Source of the DNA: an uncultured Collinsella sp.
Lineage (GTDB): Bacteria; Actinomycetota; Coriobacteriia; Coriobacteriales; Coriobacteriaceae
Length of the DNA: 26,215 nt
Assembly (NCBI GenBank): GCA_900547285.1
Contig: URGF01000008.1
Location: 1 to 26,215, forward strand
Direction: 5' to 3'
A program made the translations under genes and the position numbers. How positions within the stretch are numbered: position 1 is the first letter of the stretch; every line of letters begins with the position of its first letter. Below are positions 1-6,532 of the stretch, piece after piece. The notes under the pieces were generated by a model that worked only from the letters and a program-made list of their open reading frames with translations, did not search any database and was not told the DNA's origin.

Positions 1-45
1 GCAAGAAGCCCTCGCTGCGCACTTCGTGCGGCGAGGGCTTCTTGC
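1..45. repeat. Perfect hairpin at the window edge
   Basis: Bases 1-15 and 31-45 are exact reverse complements (15 bp). Inside them, 18-22 and 26-30 form a further 5-bp stem closed by a 3-base loop. No T tract follows on the + strand, and the left side lies outside the window, so terminator function cannot be judged. It may be the terminator of a gene ending just before the window, or one of the dispersed palindromes common in these intergenic regions. Confidence 0.6.
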
Positions 46-137
46 GTCCTGCGGAGTGCGCCGGGAGGGAACTTGTTCTCTGCCCTGCGGGTTCGGCGAT
101 GTCACAACGGGCAATGATTAATCTGAATAAAGATGGT

Positions 138-162
138 GCGCGGCCTTTTAGGCTGCGCTTTT
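138..162 (+). terminator. Rho-independent terminator
   Basis: The arms 138-145 and 151-158 pair over 8 bp with one G-T wobble and a 5-base loop, and TTTT follows at 159-162, then a T-rich stretch. This would end transcription entering from the left of the window. No gene in the window lies upstream of it. Confidence 0.6.
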
Positions 163-191
163 GCTTTGCTTCGCGCCATGTGGGGGCGGTG

Positions 192-402
192 GCGACGTGC
201 ATTTTTGCGAGTATTCTGCAGTCGAAGGTCCCTGCATACCGATCTCGGGCAAAAAATCGGGAGTTCTCGATGTTTTCTACGAATGATGGGCGGGGTTATG
301 GGCTGGCAGCGTTTGATTTGCAGGGATATTCGCGGTCTTTGGCATTTATCGTGGCGCCCGAAGCTCTTGGTTATGTTGAATACTCCTAAAAATGCACGAC
401 GC
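192..402. repeat. Nested inverted-repeat element, function unknown
   Basis: The outer arms 192-216 and 378-402 are reverse complements at 22 of 25 positions. Inside them 229-236 pairs exactly with 319-326, and 239-243 with 256-260, so the whole segment can fold as a nested structure. A competing 10-bp pairing exists between 223-232 and 410-419, which would exclude the nested fold. Frames crossing this stretch show no ribosome site or recognisable protein. It could be a structured RNA, a small non-autonomous repeat element, or both. Confidence 0.5.
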
Positions 403-420
403 TTAGAGGGGGACCTTCGC

Positions 421-467
421 GAAAAAGGAAACCGCCCCGTCGAAGTATGCATTCGACGGGGCGGTTT
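421..467 (-). terminator. Terminator of lemA
   Basis: A perfect 16-bp stem (429-444 with 452-467) has a 7-base loop. On the minus strand it is followed by a T-rich run, the complement of 421-430. It lies 37 bp past the lemA stop codon and fits a strong intrinsic terminator for that gene. Confidence 0.85.
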
Positions 468-503
468 ATGCATTTGGCCGATTAAGGATGCGCTGTCAAA
501 CTA

Positions 504-1055
504 CTAGAACTTGACGGTCGGGGCCTGGCGGGCTGCTTCGGCGGCCTCGAAGCCCTGGCGCTCCTTAAACTGGAAGATGCCGGCAAAGATGACAGCCGGG
601 AACGTCTGAATGGCGTTGTTGTAGCTGAGCACGCAATCGTTGTAGCTCTGGCGTGCATAGCTAATCTTGTTCTCGGTATCCTCGAGCGATGCCTGCAGCT
701 GCGTAAAGTTGGTGTTTGCCTTAAGATCGGGATAGGCCTCGGCTACGGCGAAGAGCTGACGCAGCGCACCGGTCAGCACGTTGTCGGCTTCCATCTTGGC
801 TTCGGGCGTGGTGGCCTTGACGGCGGTGTTACGCGCGCTGATCACGGCGGAGAGCGTCTCCTGCTCGTGCTTGGCGTAGCCCTTGACGGTCTCGACCAGG
901 TTGGGGATCAGGTCGTTGCGACGCTGCAGCTGCGTATCGATGTTCTGCCAGGCGTTATCGATGCGGTTACGCTTGGTGACCATGTTGTTGTAGATGCCGG
1001 CGATGGCGCAGGCAATCACAATGACAACAACGATGCCGATGATGACGGGAAGCAT
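504..1055 (-). CDS. lemA: LemA family membrane protein
   Basis: This 183-aa protein starts with a hydrophobic segment (residues 1-23, MLPVIIGIVVVIVIACAIAG) predicted to anchor it in the membrane. It continues with the typical LemA helical domain: NRIDNAWQNIDTQLQRRNDL near 28-47, then NLVETVKGYAKHE, and ends in APTVKF, like the short beta tail of the family. The start at 1055 is chosen because GGAGA lies just upstream and the membrane segment follows directly. A longer frame back to 1283 adds sequence unlike the family and overlaps the divergent regulator. LemA proteins are common, mostly of unknown function, and often sit beside a TPM-domain protein. None is adjacent here, so the gene stands alone between its own promoter and terminator. 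Confidence 0.93.
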   Translation of the reverse strand: MLPVIIGIVVVIVIACAIAGIYNNMVTKRNRIDNAWQNIDTQLQRRNDLIPNLVETVKGYAKHEQETLSAVISARNTAVKATTPEAKMEADNVLTGALRQLFAVAEAYPDLKANTNFTQLQASLEDTENKISYARQSYNDCVLSYNNAIQTFPAVIFAGIFQFKERQGFEAAEAARQAPTVKF

Positions 1056-1116
1056 GATGTCTCCGTTTCGAATGGCCGCGGCGGCATGCGCCAGCTGCCG
1101 TTGGTATAACGCTACT

Positions 1117-1145
1117 AGTATACCCGCAACGTTTTGTCGTGCCGA
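1117..1145 (-). promoter_or_regulatory. Probable lemA promoter
   Basis: On the minus strand TATACT (complement of 1117-1122) is a near-consensus -10 box, 17 bp from a weak -35 box TCGGCA (complement of 1140-1145). It would give a leader of about 55 nt before the lemA start. The -10 overlaps a small dyad, GTATA at 1104-1108 and TATAC at 1119-1123, which could be an operator. Confidence 0.4.
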
Positions 1146-1266
1146 ACTTTCCGGTAAGCGTTGTGTTTTCGGCGGGGTTGGCACCGGGGCAAAGCGCGCG
1201 AGGTACAGGTGTAAGATATGCGACAGATTGACGAGTGTTGTCTTTGCCCTGAGGATGGCGATACCA

Positions 1267-1849
1267 GTGGACCTTCGCATCAAGAAAACCTACCGCGCCC
1301 TGTTCGATGCCTTTACCGAGCTTCTCGAGGAGCATCGTTTTGAGGACCTGACGGTTGCCATGCTGTGCGACCGCGCCATGATTCGCCGCACGACGTTCTA
1401 CAAGCACTTTCGCGACAAGAACGATTACTTTGCCTTTTATATCGATGAGCTCATGTCGGGCTTGCCGCAAAAACAGCCCGATGAGGCCGGCGCGGTATCT
1501 GCCGAGGACGTGCGCGCTTCGGCACGCGATTTTGGACGATGCCATGGATTTGATTCTGGCGCACGAGCGGCTCATGGATAACATTTTGGCAAGCAGCATG
1601 TCGGGCATGTTGACCAACGTTATTTGCGACCGCATTGCCCGCTCCATCCGCGAGCGTGTGATGAACGTGCTTGCCGAGGATGCCCTGGCCCCCGTGTCAC
1701 TCGAGACGACGTCTGAGTTTGTCGCCGGCGGTATTATTCGACTTTTCACGATATGGTGGGAATCGGGCCACGATCTTGAGCGTCGACCTGAGATAGCCGA
1801 TGTGGTCGATGCACTGTTTGAGCGGACCATGACACCGGTGCATCACTAG
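1267..1849 (+). pseudogene. TetR-family transcriptional regulator, frameshifted
   Basis: The first part (from GTG 1267, or ATG 1255) encodes a TetR-type N-terminal DNA-binding domain: KKTYRALFDAFTELLEEHRF, then LTVAMLCDRAMIRRTTFYKHFRDKNDYFAFYIDEL, the classic helix-turn-helix ending in TTFYKHF. After about residue 80 this frame loses sense and stops at 1581. The next frame takes over with LRHAILDDAMDLILAHERLMDN and runs to a stop at 1849 (IADVVDALFERTMTPVHH), as expected for the ligand-binding half. One extra base near 1505-1530, in a GCGCGC stretch, explains the break. GTG 1267 is preferred because GAGG at 1251-1254 is too close to ATG 1255. The gene is divergent from lemA. The shift may be a real mutation or a sequence error; no slippery heptamer was seen. 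Confidence 0.8.
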
Positions 1850-1852
1850 GAG

Positions 1853-1942
1853 TGGCGGAGAGAGGGGGATTCGAACCCCCGGAACGCTCTCGCGCTCAAC
1901 GGTTTTCAAGACCGCCGCATTCAACCGCTCTGCCATCTCTCC
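1853..1942 (-). tRNA. tRNA-Ser (anticodon UGA)
   Basis: On the minus strand the 7-bp acceptor stem GGAGAGA/TCTCTCC closes the molecule. The anticodon stem GCGGT/ACCGT carries the loop CTTGAAA with anticodon TGA. A long variable arm follows (GAGCGCGAGAGCGTTC region), the mark of a class II tRNA, and the T arm GGGGGTTCGAATCCCCC is intact. Discriminator G and an encoded CCA (1853-1855) complete the 3' end. It reads UCA and, by wobble, other UCN serine codons. The mature part without CCA is 1856-1942. Confidence 0.97.
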
Positions 1943-1993
1943 GTGAGTCGTAATGATAGCATCGTTTTGGATTTGCAACAGGGAAGGCGAACG

Positions 1994-3775
1994 ATGACGA
2001 TCACCGAAATCGACGAGAAGTTCATGCGTGAGGCGCTGGCCGAGGCGCGCGCCGCCGCTGCGGTGGGCGAGGTGCCCATCGGAGCCGTAGTGGTGCGCGA
2101 CGGCGAGATTGTCGCGCGGGCGCATAATCGCCGCGAGCTCGACCAGGATCCTTCGGCGCATGCCGAGTTTTCGGCCCTGTGCGCCGCCGCTCAGTCGCTT
2201 GGACGCTGGCGTCTTTCCGATTGTACGGTCTACGTGACGCTCGAGCCCTGCTGCATGTGCGCGGGGCTTATGGTTAACGCGCGCGTGGGGCGCTGCGTGT
2301 ACGGCGCGGCCGATGCTAAAGCGGGCGCTCTGGGGTCGCTATACGACCTCAATGCCGATTCGCGCCTGAATCATCGGTTTAATGTGACCGCCGGCGTGCT
2401 GGCAGACGAGTGCCGCGCGGTGCTGAGCGGTTATTTTAGTGGGCTGCGTGGCACCGATGGTGCTGGCTGCGGTTGTGGGGCCGATCTTGAGGCGCATACC
2501 GCCCACGCCGAGGCGCTTGCGGGTGTCGAAGATACTGCCGTTGGGGCGGTCGATTTTGGTGCCGCGTGCCGCCGGCCCCGCCGTGTGCAGCTGGCGATCG
2601 ACTCCTTTAAGGGCAGCGTTTCGAGCGCGCAGGCGGAGGAGGCCGTTGCCGAAGGTGTGCGCCGCGTGTGGCCCGATGCCCAGGTAAGCGCGCTGCCGCT
2701 GGCGGATGGCGGCGAGGGAACGCTCGATGCCGTTGCCGCGTGCGGCGGTGAGGTCGTGGCATGTGAAGTCGCAGGCCCTCTGGGCGACTGTGTGTCTGCC
2801 CGGATGCTGGTGGACGGCGAGTACGAGTCGGCTGTAATCGAGATGGCCGAGGCGGCGGGTATTGGGTATTCGCCTTGCACAGAGCCGGCGGCGTTGGCCG
2901 CTACGACCTATGGCGTGGGCGAGCTCATGCTTCGAGCGGTTCGTGCTGGGGCAAAGACTATCTATATTGGTCTGGGCGGCAGTGCCACCAACGACGGTGG
3001 CGCCGGCATGCTGCAGGCGCTGGGCGCGCGTGTGGTCGATGATCAGGGCTGCGATGTCGCCCCTGGTCTCGCGGGGCTTGAGCAGGTGGCGAGTATCGAT
3101 TTGGCACCGGCGCTTCGGGCGCTGAATAGCGCGCGTATCGTCGTGCTCTCTGATGTCGAGAACCCGCTCGTGGGGCGTCGTGGGGCACTTGCAGTGTTTG
3201 GCGGGCAAAAGGGCCTGCCGACAGACGATGTCGAAGCGCTGGGCAGGTACGACAGTTGGATGGTCGGCTACGGCCGCCTGCTCGATGCGGCGATTACCGG
3301 GGTGCGGGCTCAGGGGTTGTTGCGCGTGCCCGAGGGCGTGCGGACATTTGGCTCGGTGCTCGGCGTGCCTGGCGCGGGCGCGGCAGGTGGCTTGGGCGCC
3401 GCGCTGCTGGCGCTCGGTGCTGAGTTGCGTTCGGGCGTGGAGACGGTGCTCGATCTGATTGGGTTTGACGAGCGCGTGCGCGATGTCGACCTGGTCATTA
3501 CAGGCGAGGGCAACATGGACGAGCAATCCGCTGCCGGCAAGGCGCCGGTGGGCGTGGCCCGCCGTGCCAATCGCTATGGCAAGCCGGTAGTCGCCGTCGT
3601 GGGCGGTCGTGCGGATAATTTGGATGCGGTGTATGGTCAGGGCATCGACTTGGTCCTGCCGGTCTGCCGCAGGCCCATGCCTCTTGACCAAGCGCTCGAC
3701 CCCCAGGAAGCCACAACCAACCTCATCTGCGCCGGTGAAGCAGCCGCCCAAGCCTACGACCTCGCCCGCCTCTAA
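1994..3775 (+). CDS. tadA: TadA-glycerate kinase fusion protein
   Basis: One 593-aa frame holds two enzymes. Residues 1-150 are a tRNA(adenosine-34) deaminase, which makes inosine in the tRNA-Arg wobble position. It has the zinc/catalytic motif HAE (56-58), PCCMC (85-89) and the AxDxKAGA stretch near 105-112. After a linker of about 45 residues, 197-593 match type I glycerate kinase (GlxK/GarK), which phosphorylates D-glycerate using ATP. Its marks are IDSFKGSVSSAQAEEAV, PLADGGEGT (about 235-243), GLGGSATNDGGAGMLQALG and TGEGNMDEQSAAGKAPVGVA. Both parts have about normal family length and no stop or frame change lies between them. ATG 1994 is chosen because GGAAGG precedes it; a frame open to 1943 adds 17 residues that would start against the tRNA gene. 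Whether the protein is cleaved or works as a fusion is unknown. Confidence 0.93.
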   Translation: MTITEIDEKFMREALAEARAAAAVGEVPIGAVVVRDGEIVARAHNRRELDQDPSAHAEFSALCAAAQSLGRWRLSDCTVYVTLEPCCMCAGLMVNARVGRCVYGAADAKAGALGSLYDLNADSRLNHRFNVTAGVLADECRAVLSGYFSGLRGTDGAGCGCGADLEAHTAHAEALAGVEDTAVGAVDFGAACRRPRRVQLAIDSFKGSVSSAQAEEAVAEGVRRVWPDAQVSALPLADGGEGTLDAVAACGGEVVACEVAGPLGDCVSARMLVDGEYESAVIEMAEAAGIGYSPCTEPAALAATTYGVGELMLRAVRAGAKTIYIGLGGSATNDGGAGMLQALGARVVDDQGCDVAPGLAGLEQVASIDLAPALRALNSARIVVLSDVENPLVGRRGALAVFGGQKGLPTDDVEALGRYDSWMVGYGRLLDAAITGVRAQGLLRVPEGVRTFGSVLGVPGAGAAGGLGAALLALGAELRSGVETVLDLIGFDERVRDVDLVITGEGNMDEQSAAGKAPVGVARRANRYGKPVVAVVGGRADNLDAVYGQGIDLVLPVCRRPMPLDQALDPQEATTNLICAGEAAAQAYDLARL

Positions 3776-3790
3776 AACCCAACTCCCTAT

Positions 3791-3859
3791 AAGTTGCGGT
3801 GGAATAGTTCCTGTTTGGCGGCTCAGGCGGCAAAAACAGGAACTATTCCACCGCAACTT
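3791..3859 (+). terminator. 26-bp hairpin after tadA-glycerate kinase
   Basis: The arms 3791-3816 and 3834-3859 are exact reverse complements, with a 17-base loop, starting 15 bp after the stop codon. No T tract follows, so it may act as a strong stem or as a dispersed repeat. The stem base AGTTGCGGTGGAATA recurs in the hairpin at 22963-23029. Confidence 0.6.
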
Positions 3860-3926
3860 CGAGAATGGCTATCCGAGGCTGGTCGCCTTGGGCCTTGGGT
3901 CGGACCGTCCGCCATGAAATGCGGCC

Positions 3927-4054
3927 ATCTACTACGTTTAGCCGAGCGCCCTTGACCATCCCGGATTTTGTGAAATTAAAACCGCAGGTAGAAAGCTTGC
4001 CGATTTTCGAAAAAGCCGGCTATGGTTGACCCCTGCGGCCTAAACGTAGTAGAT
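3927..4054. repeat. Imperfect palindromic element with 15-bp terminal repeats
   Basis: ATCTACTACGTTTAG at 3927-3941 is repeated exactly in reverse complement at 4040-4054, and the match extends outward to GGCC on both sides with one-base indels. The interior is also partly self-complementary: TTGACCAT..CCGG near 3952-3966 faces CCGG..ATGGTTGAC near 4016-4030. It encodes no protein. It looks like a small dispersed repeat (MITE-like) or a structured RNA. Confidence 0.5.
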
Positions 4055-4089
4055 AGGCCCCTTTTGTGGCACGGCAGCAGACCAGTCTT

Positions 4090-4158
4090 TTTGGGACGGG
4101 GCTTATTTGACTACCTGTCGATCTGATTGCCCAAGTAGTCAAAAAGCCCCGTCCCAAA
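4090..4158. repeat. Long hairpin upstream of ffs
   Basis: The arms 4090-4114 and 4135-4158 pair over 24 bp with one bulged base. They contain GGGACGGGGCTT and its complement around a 20-base loop. It ends 9 bp before the ffs -35 box. No transcript that it would terminate is evident, so it may insulate ffs from upstream transcription or be another dispersed palindrome. Confidence 0.55.
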
Positions 4159-4167
4159 TTAGCTACC

Positions 4168-4196
4168 TTGCCCCATCGGGCGGGAGCGGGTAAGAT
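4168..4196 (+). promoter_or_regulatory. Promoter of the SRP RNA gene
   Basis: TTGCCC at 4168-4173 and TAAGAT at 4191-4196 are separated by exactly 17 bp. The predicted start point, about 4203, coincides with the beginning of the closing stem of the SRP RNA. Confidence 0.7.
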
Positions 4197-4202
4197 ATAT
4201 CG

Positions 4203-4326
4203 AGCGCCTAGCGCGTTCGATGGGTTCGGATGACGACATGTTCCGAATCTGGTCAGGTCCGGAAGGAAGCAGCCATAAGGAGCCTCTGTCGGGCATCCGA
4301 ATCCATCGAGTGCGCAGGCGTTTTTT
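4203..4326 (+). ncRNA. ffs: Signal recognition particle 4.5S RNA
   Basis: The conserved apical region GGTCAGGTCCGGAAGGAAGC at 4251-4270 is the hallmark of bacterial SRP RNA. It contains the Ffh-binding internal loops, with AGCAGCC following directly. The flanks form one long stem: 4205-4232 pairs with about 4293-4320, including GGGTTCGGATG with CATCCGAATCC. A TTTTTT run at 4321-4326 then ends the transcript. This is the small bacterial form without an Alu domain. It works with Ffh to target membrane proteins to the translocon. It has its own promoter and terminator. The 5' end is inferred from the promoter and the stem. Confidence 0.95.
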
Positions 4327-4334
4327 GGTGCCGC

Positions 4335-4439
4335 GGCTACCCGCGAGTGCCGGCAGGGCGCTTGGTGTCTCGCTGGTCCTCGGCTTCGCCTGCGGGATCG
4401 CTCGACTACCAAGCGCCCTGCCGGCACCCGCGGGTAGCC
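4335..4439. repeat. 32-bp inverted repeat just after ffs
   Basis: The arms 4335-4366 and 4408-4439 match at 31 of 32 positions in reverse complement. They contain GTGCCGGCAGGGCGCTTGGT and surround a 41-base loop. It begins 8 bp after the ffs T run. Frames across it give arginine- and proline-rich nonsense. It is either a backup terminator-like structure or a dispersed palindrome. The rest of the gap to 4651 shows only a possible -10 box TACTAT at 4602-4607 for the next gene. Confidence 0.6.
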
Positions 4440-4651
4440 GACCAAAACCGCCTGAAGGGTCACATTTATCTGATAATTGAATCCCCGGCGTTATGCCGCT
4501 CGCTGGCGTTGCCAAAACATCGGCTGCTACGTGCCTTGGGCGCTAGTGACCGTTGCCCTTACATCTGTAACGAGTTGCTTACGCATCTCCAGGGTTCTCC
4601 GTACTATCATGAATCAGATTGAATTGAGATGATGATAGGGAGCGCCTTTTT

Positions 4652-6532
4652 ATGATTGAGCTGCTCAGGCGTTTTGGTGGTAAGTTTCGCCGGTATATGG
4701 TGATTGGCCCTGCGTGCAAGTTGATTGAAGTGATCTTTGACCTGCTGACGCCGCTGGTGATTGCCCAGATGATCGATAAAGGTATCGGTGCGCACGACGT
4801 GAGTGCCGTCGTCCGCTACGGCATGGTGCTCGCCGCCATGGCTGTAATCGGCATCTCGTTTACGCTTGTTTGCCAGAAGATGGCGGCGCTCACCTCGCAG
4901 GGCATGGGTACTGACATTCGCGGCGCACTCTACCAGCACATCAACAAGCTGAGCTATGCCGAGCTCGACCGCTTTGGCACGCCGTCGCTCATCACGCGCA
5001 TTACCAACGACGTTAACCAGGTCCAGCTCGCTGTGGCGCTGGGCGTGCGCATGCTCATCCGCTGGCCCTTTCTAGCGGTGGGCTCCATGTGCGCGGCCCT
5101 TGCCATCGACCTTAAGCTCGGCATCATCTTTTTGATCTGCACGCCCGCCATTGGCCTGGTGTTCTGGGTTGTCATGGCGCGCTGCATTCCGTACTACAAG
5201 CAGCTGCAGGCAAAGCTCGACCGCATCGCGCTTATCTGCCGCGAGGGCCTTTCGGGCGCCCGCGTGGTTCGCGCCTTCGTGCGCGAAGATCACGAGCGCG
5301 AGCGCTTTGCGCAGGCCGCCGACGACCAGGCCAATACTGCCATCGCGGTGGGCAAGCTCTCGTCGATTCTCAACCCCGTCACGTTTTTGGTGATGAACCT
5401 GGGCGTGTGCGCCATCCTGTGGGTGGGCGGCATCCAGGTCAGCGTGGGCGAGCTTACGCAGGGCCAGGTCATGGCGTTTGTGAACTACATGACGCAGACC
5501 CTAACCTCCATCGTGTACGTCGCCAACCTGGTCGTGGTCTTTACCAAGGCGAGCGCCAGCGCGTCGCGTATCAACGAGGTGCTCAATTGCGTGCCGGGCA
5601 TCGCTGACGAGGGCAACCAGCCGGTCGCGCTGCCCAAGCCGGGCAATGTCGCTTCAGTTCCCGCGCTGAGCTTGAGCCATGCGAGCTTCTCGTTTGGCGC
5701 TGGCGCGGCCAATGCTGTCAACGATGTGACGCTGGAACTCCCGCTGGGCAAGACGCTCGGCATTATCGGCGGTACGGGTAGCGGCAAGTCCACGCTCGTC
5801 TCGCTCATCCCGCGCCTGTACGATGCGAGCACCGGCAGCGTGAGCGTGATGGGCGTCGACGTGCGCACCTGGCCGCTCGACCAGCTGCGCCGTGTGGTCG
5901 CGACCGTTCCGCAGCGCGCATCGCTGGTGAGCGGCTCCATCCGCAGCAACCTGACCTGGCGCGATGAAGCTGCGACCGACGAGGAGCTCTGGGTGGCACT
6001 CGACATGGCGCAGGCCAGCGAGTTCGTGCGCAACAAGCCGCAGGGCTTAGACGCCCCGGTCGAGGCGGGCGGCAAGAACTTTAGCGGTGGCCAGCGTCAG
6101 CGCCTGACTATCGCGCGTGCCTTGGTTGGTTCGCCTCAGATATTGATCATGGATGACTCCGCGTCGGCGCTCGACTTTAAGACCGACGCGGCGCTTCGCC
6201 ATGCCATTCGCGAGCGCAGCATGCGCGGTGCCGCCAAGGGCGGGCTGCCGCTGACCACGGTGATTGTGAGCCAGCGCGTCTCGACCGTGCGCGATGCCGA
6301 CGTGATCTGCGTGCTCGACCACGGCTCGGTTGCCGGCCTGGGCACACATGACGAGCTCTATGCGACCTGTCGGCTCTATCGCGAGATTTGCCAGTCGCAG
6401 CTGCGCCGCGAGGAGCTTGAGGGCCAGCGGGGGAGCACAGCGCCCGCGCCCACTCCGGCGCCCGCGTCCACCCTAAGCCCCGCGTCCGCCCCGACTGCCC
6501 CGGCATCCATTTGCGCAAAGGAGGGCTGCTAA
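4652..6532 (+). CDS. ABC exporter half-transporter with degenerate ATPase site
   Basis: This 626-aa protein has an N-terminal six-helix exporter membrane domain (about 15-310) and a C-terminal nucleotide-binding domain. The latter carries Walker A GGTGSGKS (373-380) and signature FSGGQ (477-481). Walker B reads IMDDSASALD, so the usual catalytic Glu is Asp502. The H-loop reads VSQRVST, with Gln541 in place of His. These two changes are known from the degenerate half of heterodimeric exporters such as TM287/288 and BmrCD. The tail (about 590-620) is rich in Pro, Ala, Ser and Thr. The ATG follows GGGAG. The stop codon abuts the ATG of the next gene, so the halves are translationally coupled. 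The substrate cannot be told from sequence; drug or lipid export is typical. Confidence 0.93.
   Translation: MIELLRRFGGKFRRYMVIGPACKLIEVIFDLLTPLVIAQMIDKGIGAHDVSAVVRYGMVLAAMAVIGISFTLVCQKMAALTSQGMGTDIRGALYQHINKLSYAELDRFGTPSLITRITNDVNQVQLAVALGVRMLIRWPFLAVGSMCAALAIDLKLGIIFLICTPAIGLVFWVVMARCIPYYKQLQAKLDRIALICREGLSGARVVRAFVREDHERERFAQAADDQANTAIAVGKLSSILNPVTFLVMNLGVCAILWVGGIQVSVGELTQGQVMAFVNYMTQTLTSIVYVANLVVVFTKASASASRINEVLNCVPGIADEGNQPVALPKPGNVASVPALSLSHASFSFGAGAANAVNDVTLELPLGKTLGIIGGTGSGKSTLVSLIPRLYDASTGSVSVMGVDVRTWPLDQLRRVVATVPQRASLVSGSIRSNLTWRDEAATDEELWVALDMAQASEFVRNKPQGLDAPVEAGGKNFSGGQRQRLTIARALVGSPQILIMDDSASALDFKTDAALRHAIRERSMRGAAKGGLPLTTVIVSQRVSTVRDADVICVLDHGSVAGLGTHDELYATCRLYREICQSQLRREELEGQRGSTAPAPTPAPASTLSPASAPTAPASICAKEGC

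Noticed and set aside
1..110. The hairpin at the window start as a third copy of the 129-bp element
   Set aside because: It shares GCAAGA/TCTTGC and a CTGCGGA stretch, but the stem and most of the core do not align, and the left side is missing.
42..507. Frames of about 120 aa in the first 500 bp on both strands
   Set aside because: They run through a terminator and inverted repeats, lack good ribosome sites and show no family features.
1853..1942. tRNA-Ser as an integration site
   Set aside because: No integrase, no repeated 3' tRNA fragment and no foreign-looking gene block lies beside it.
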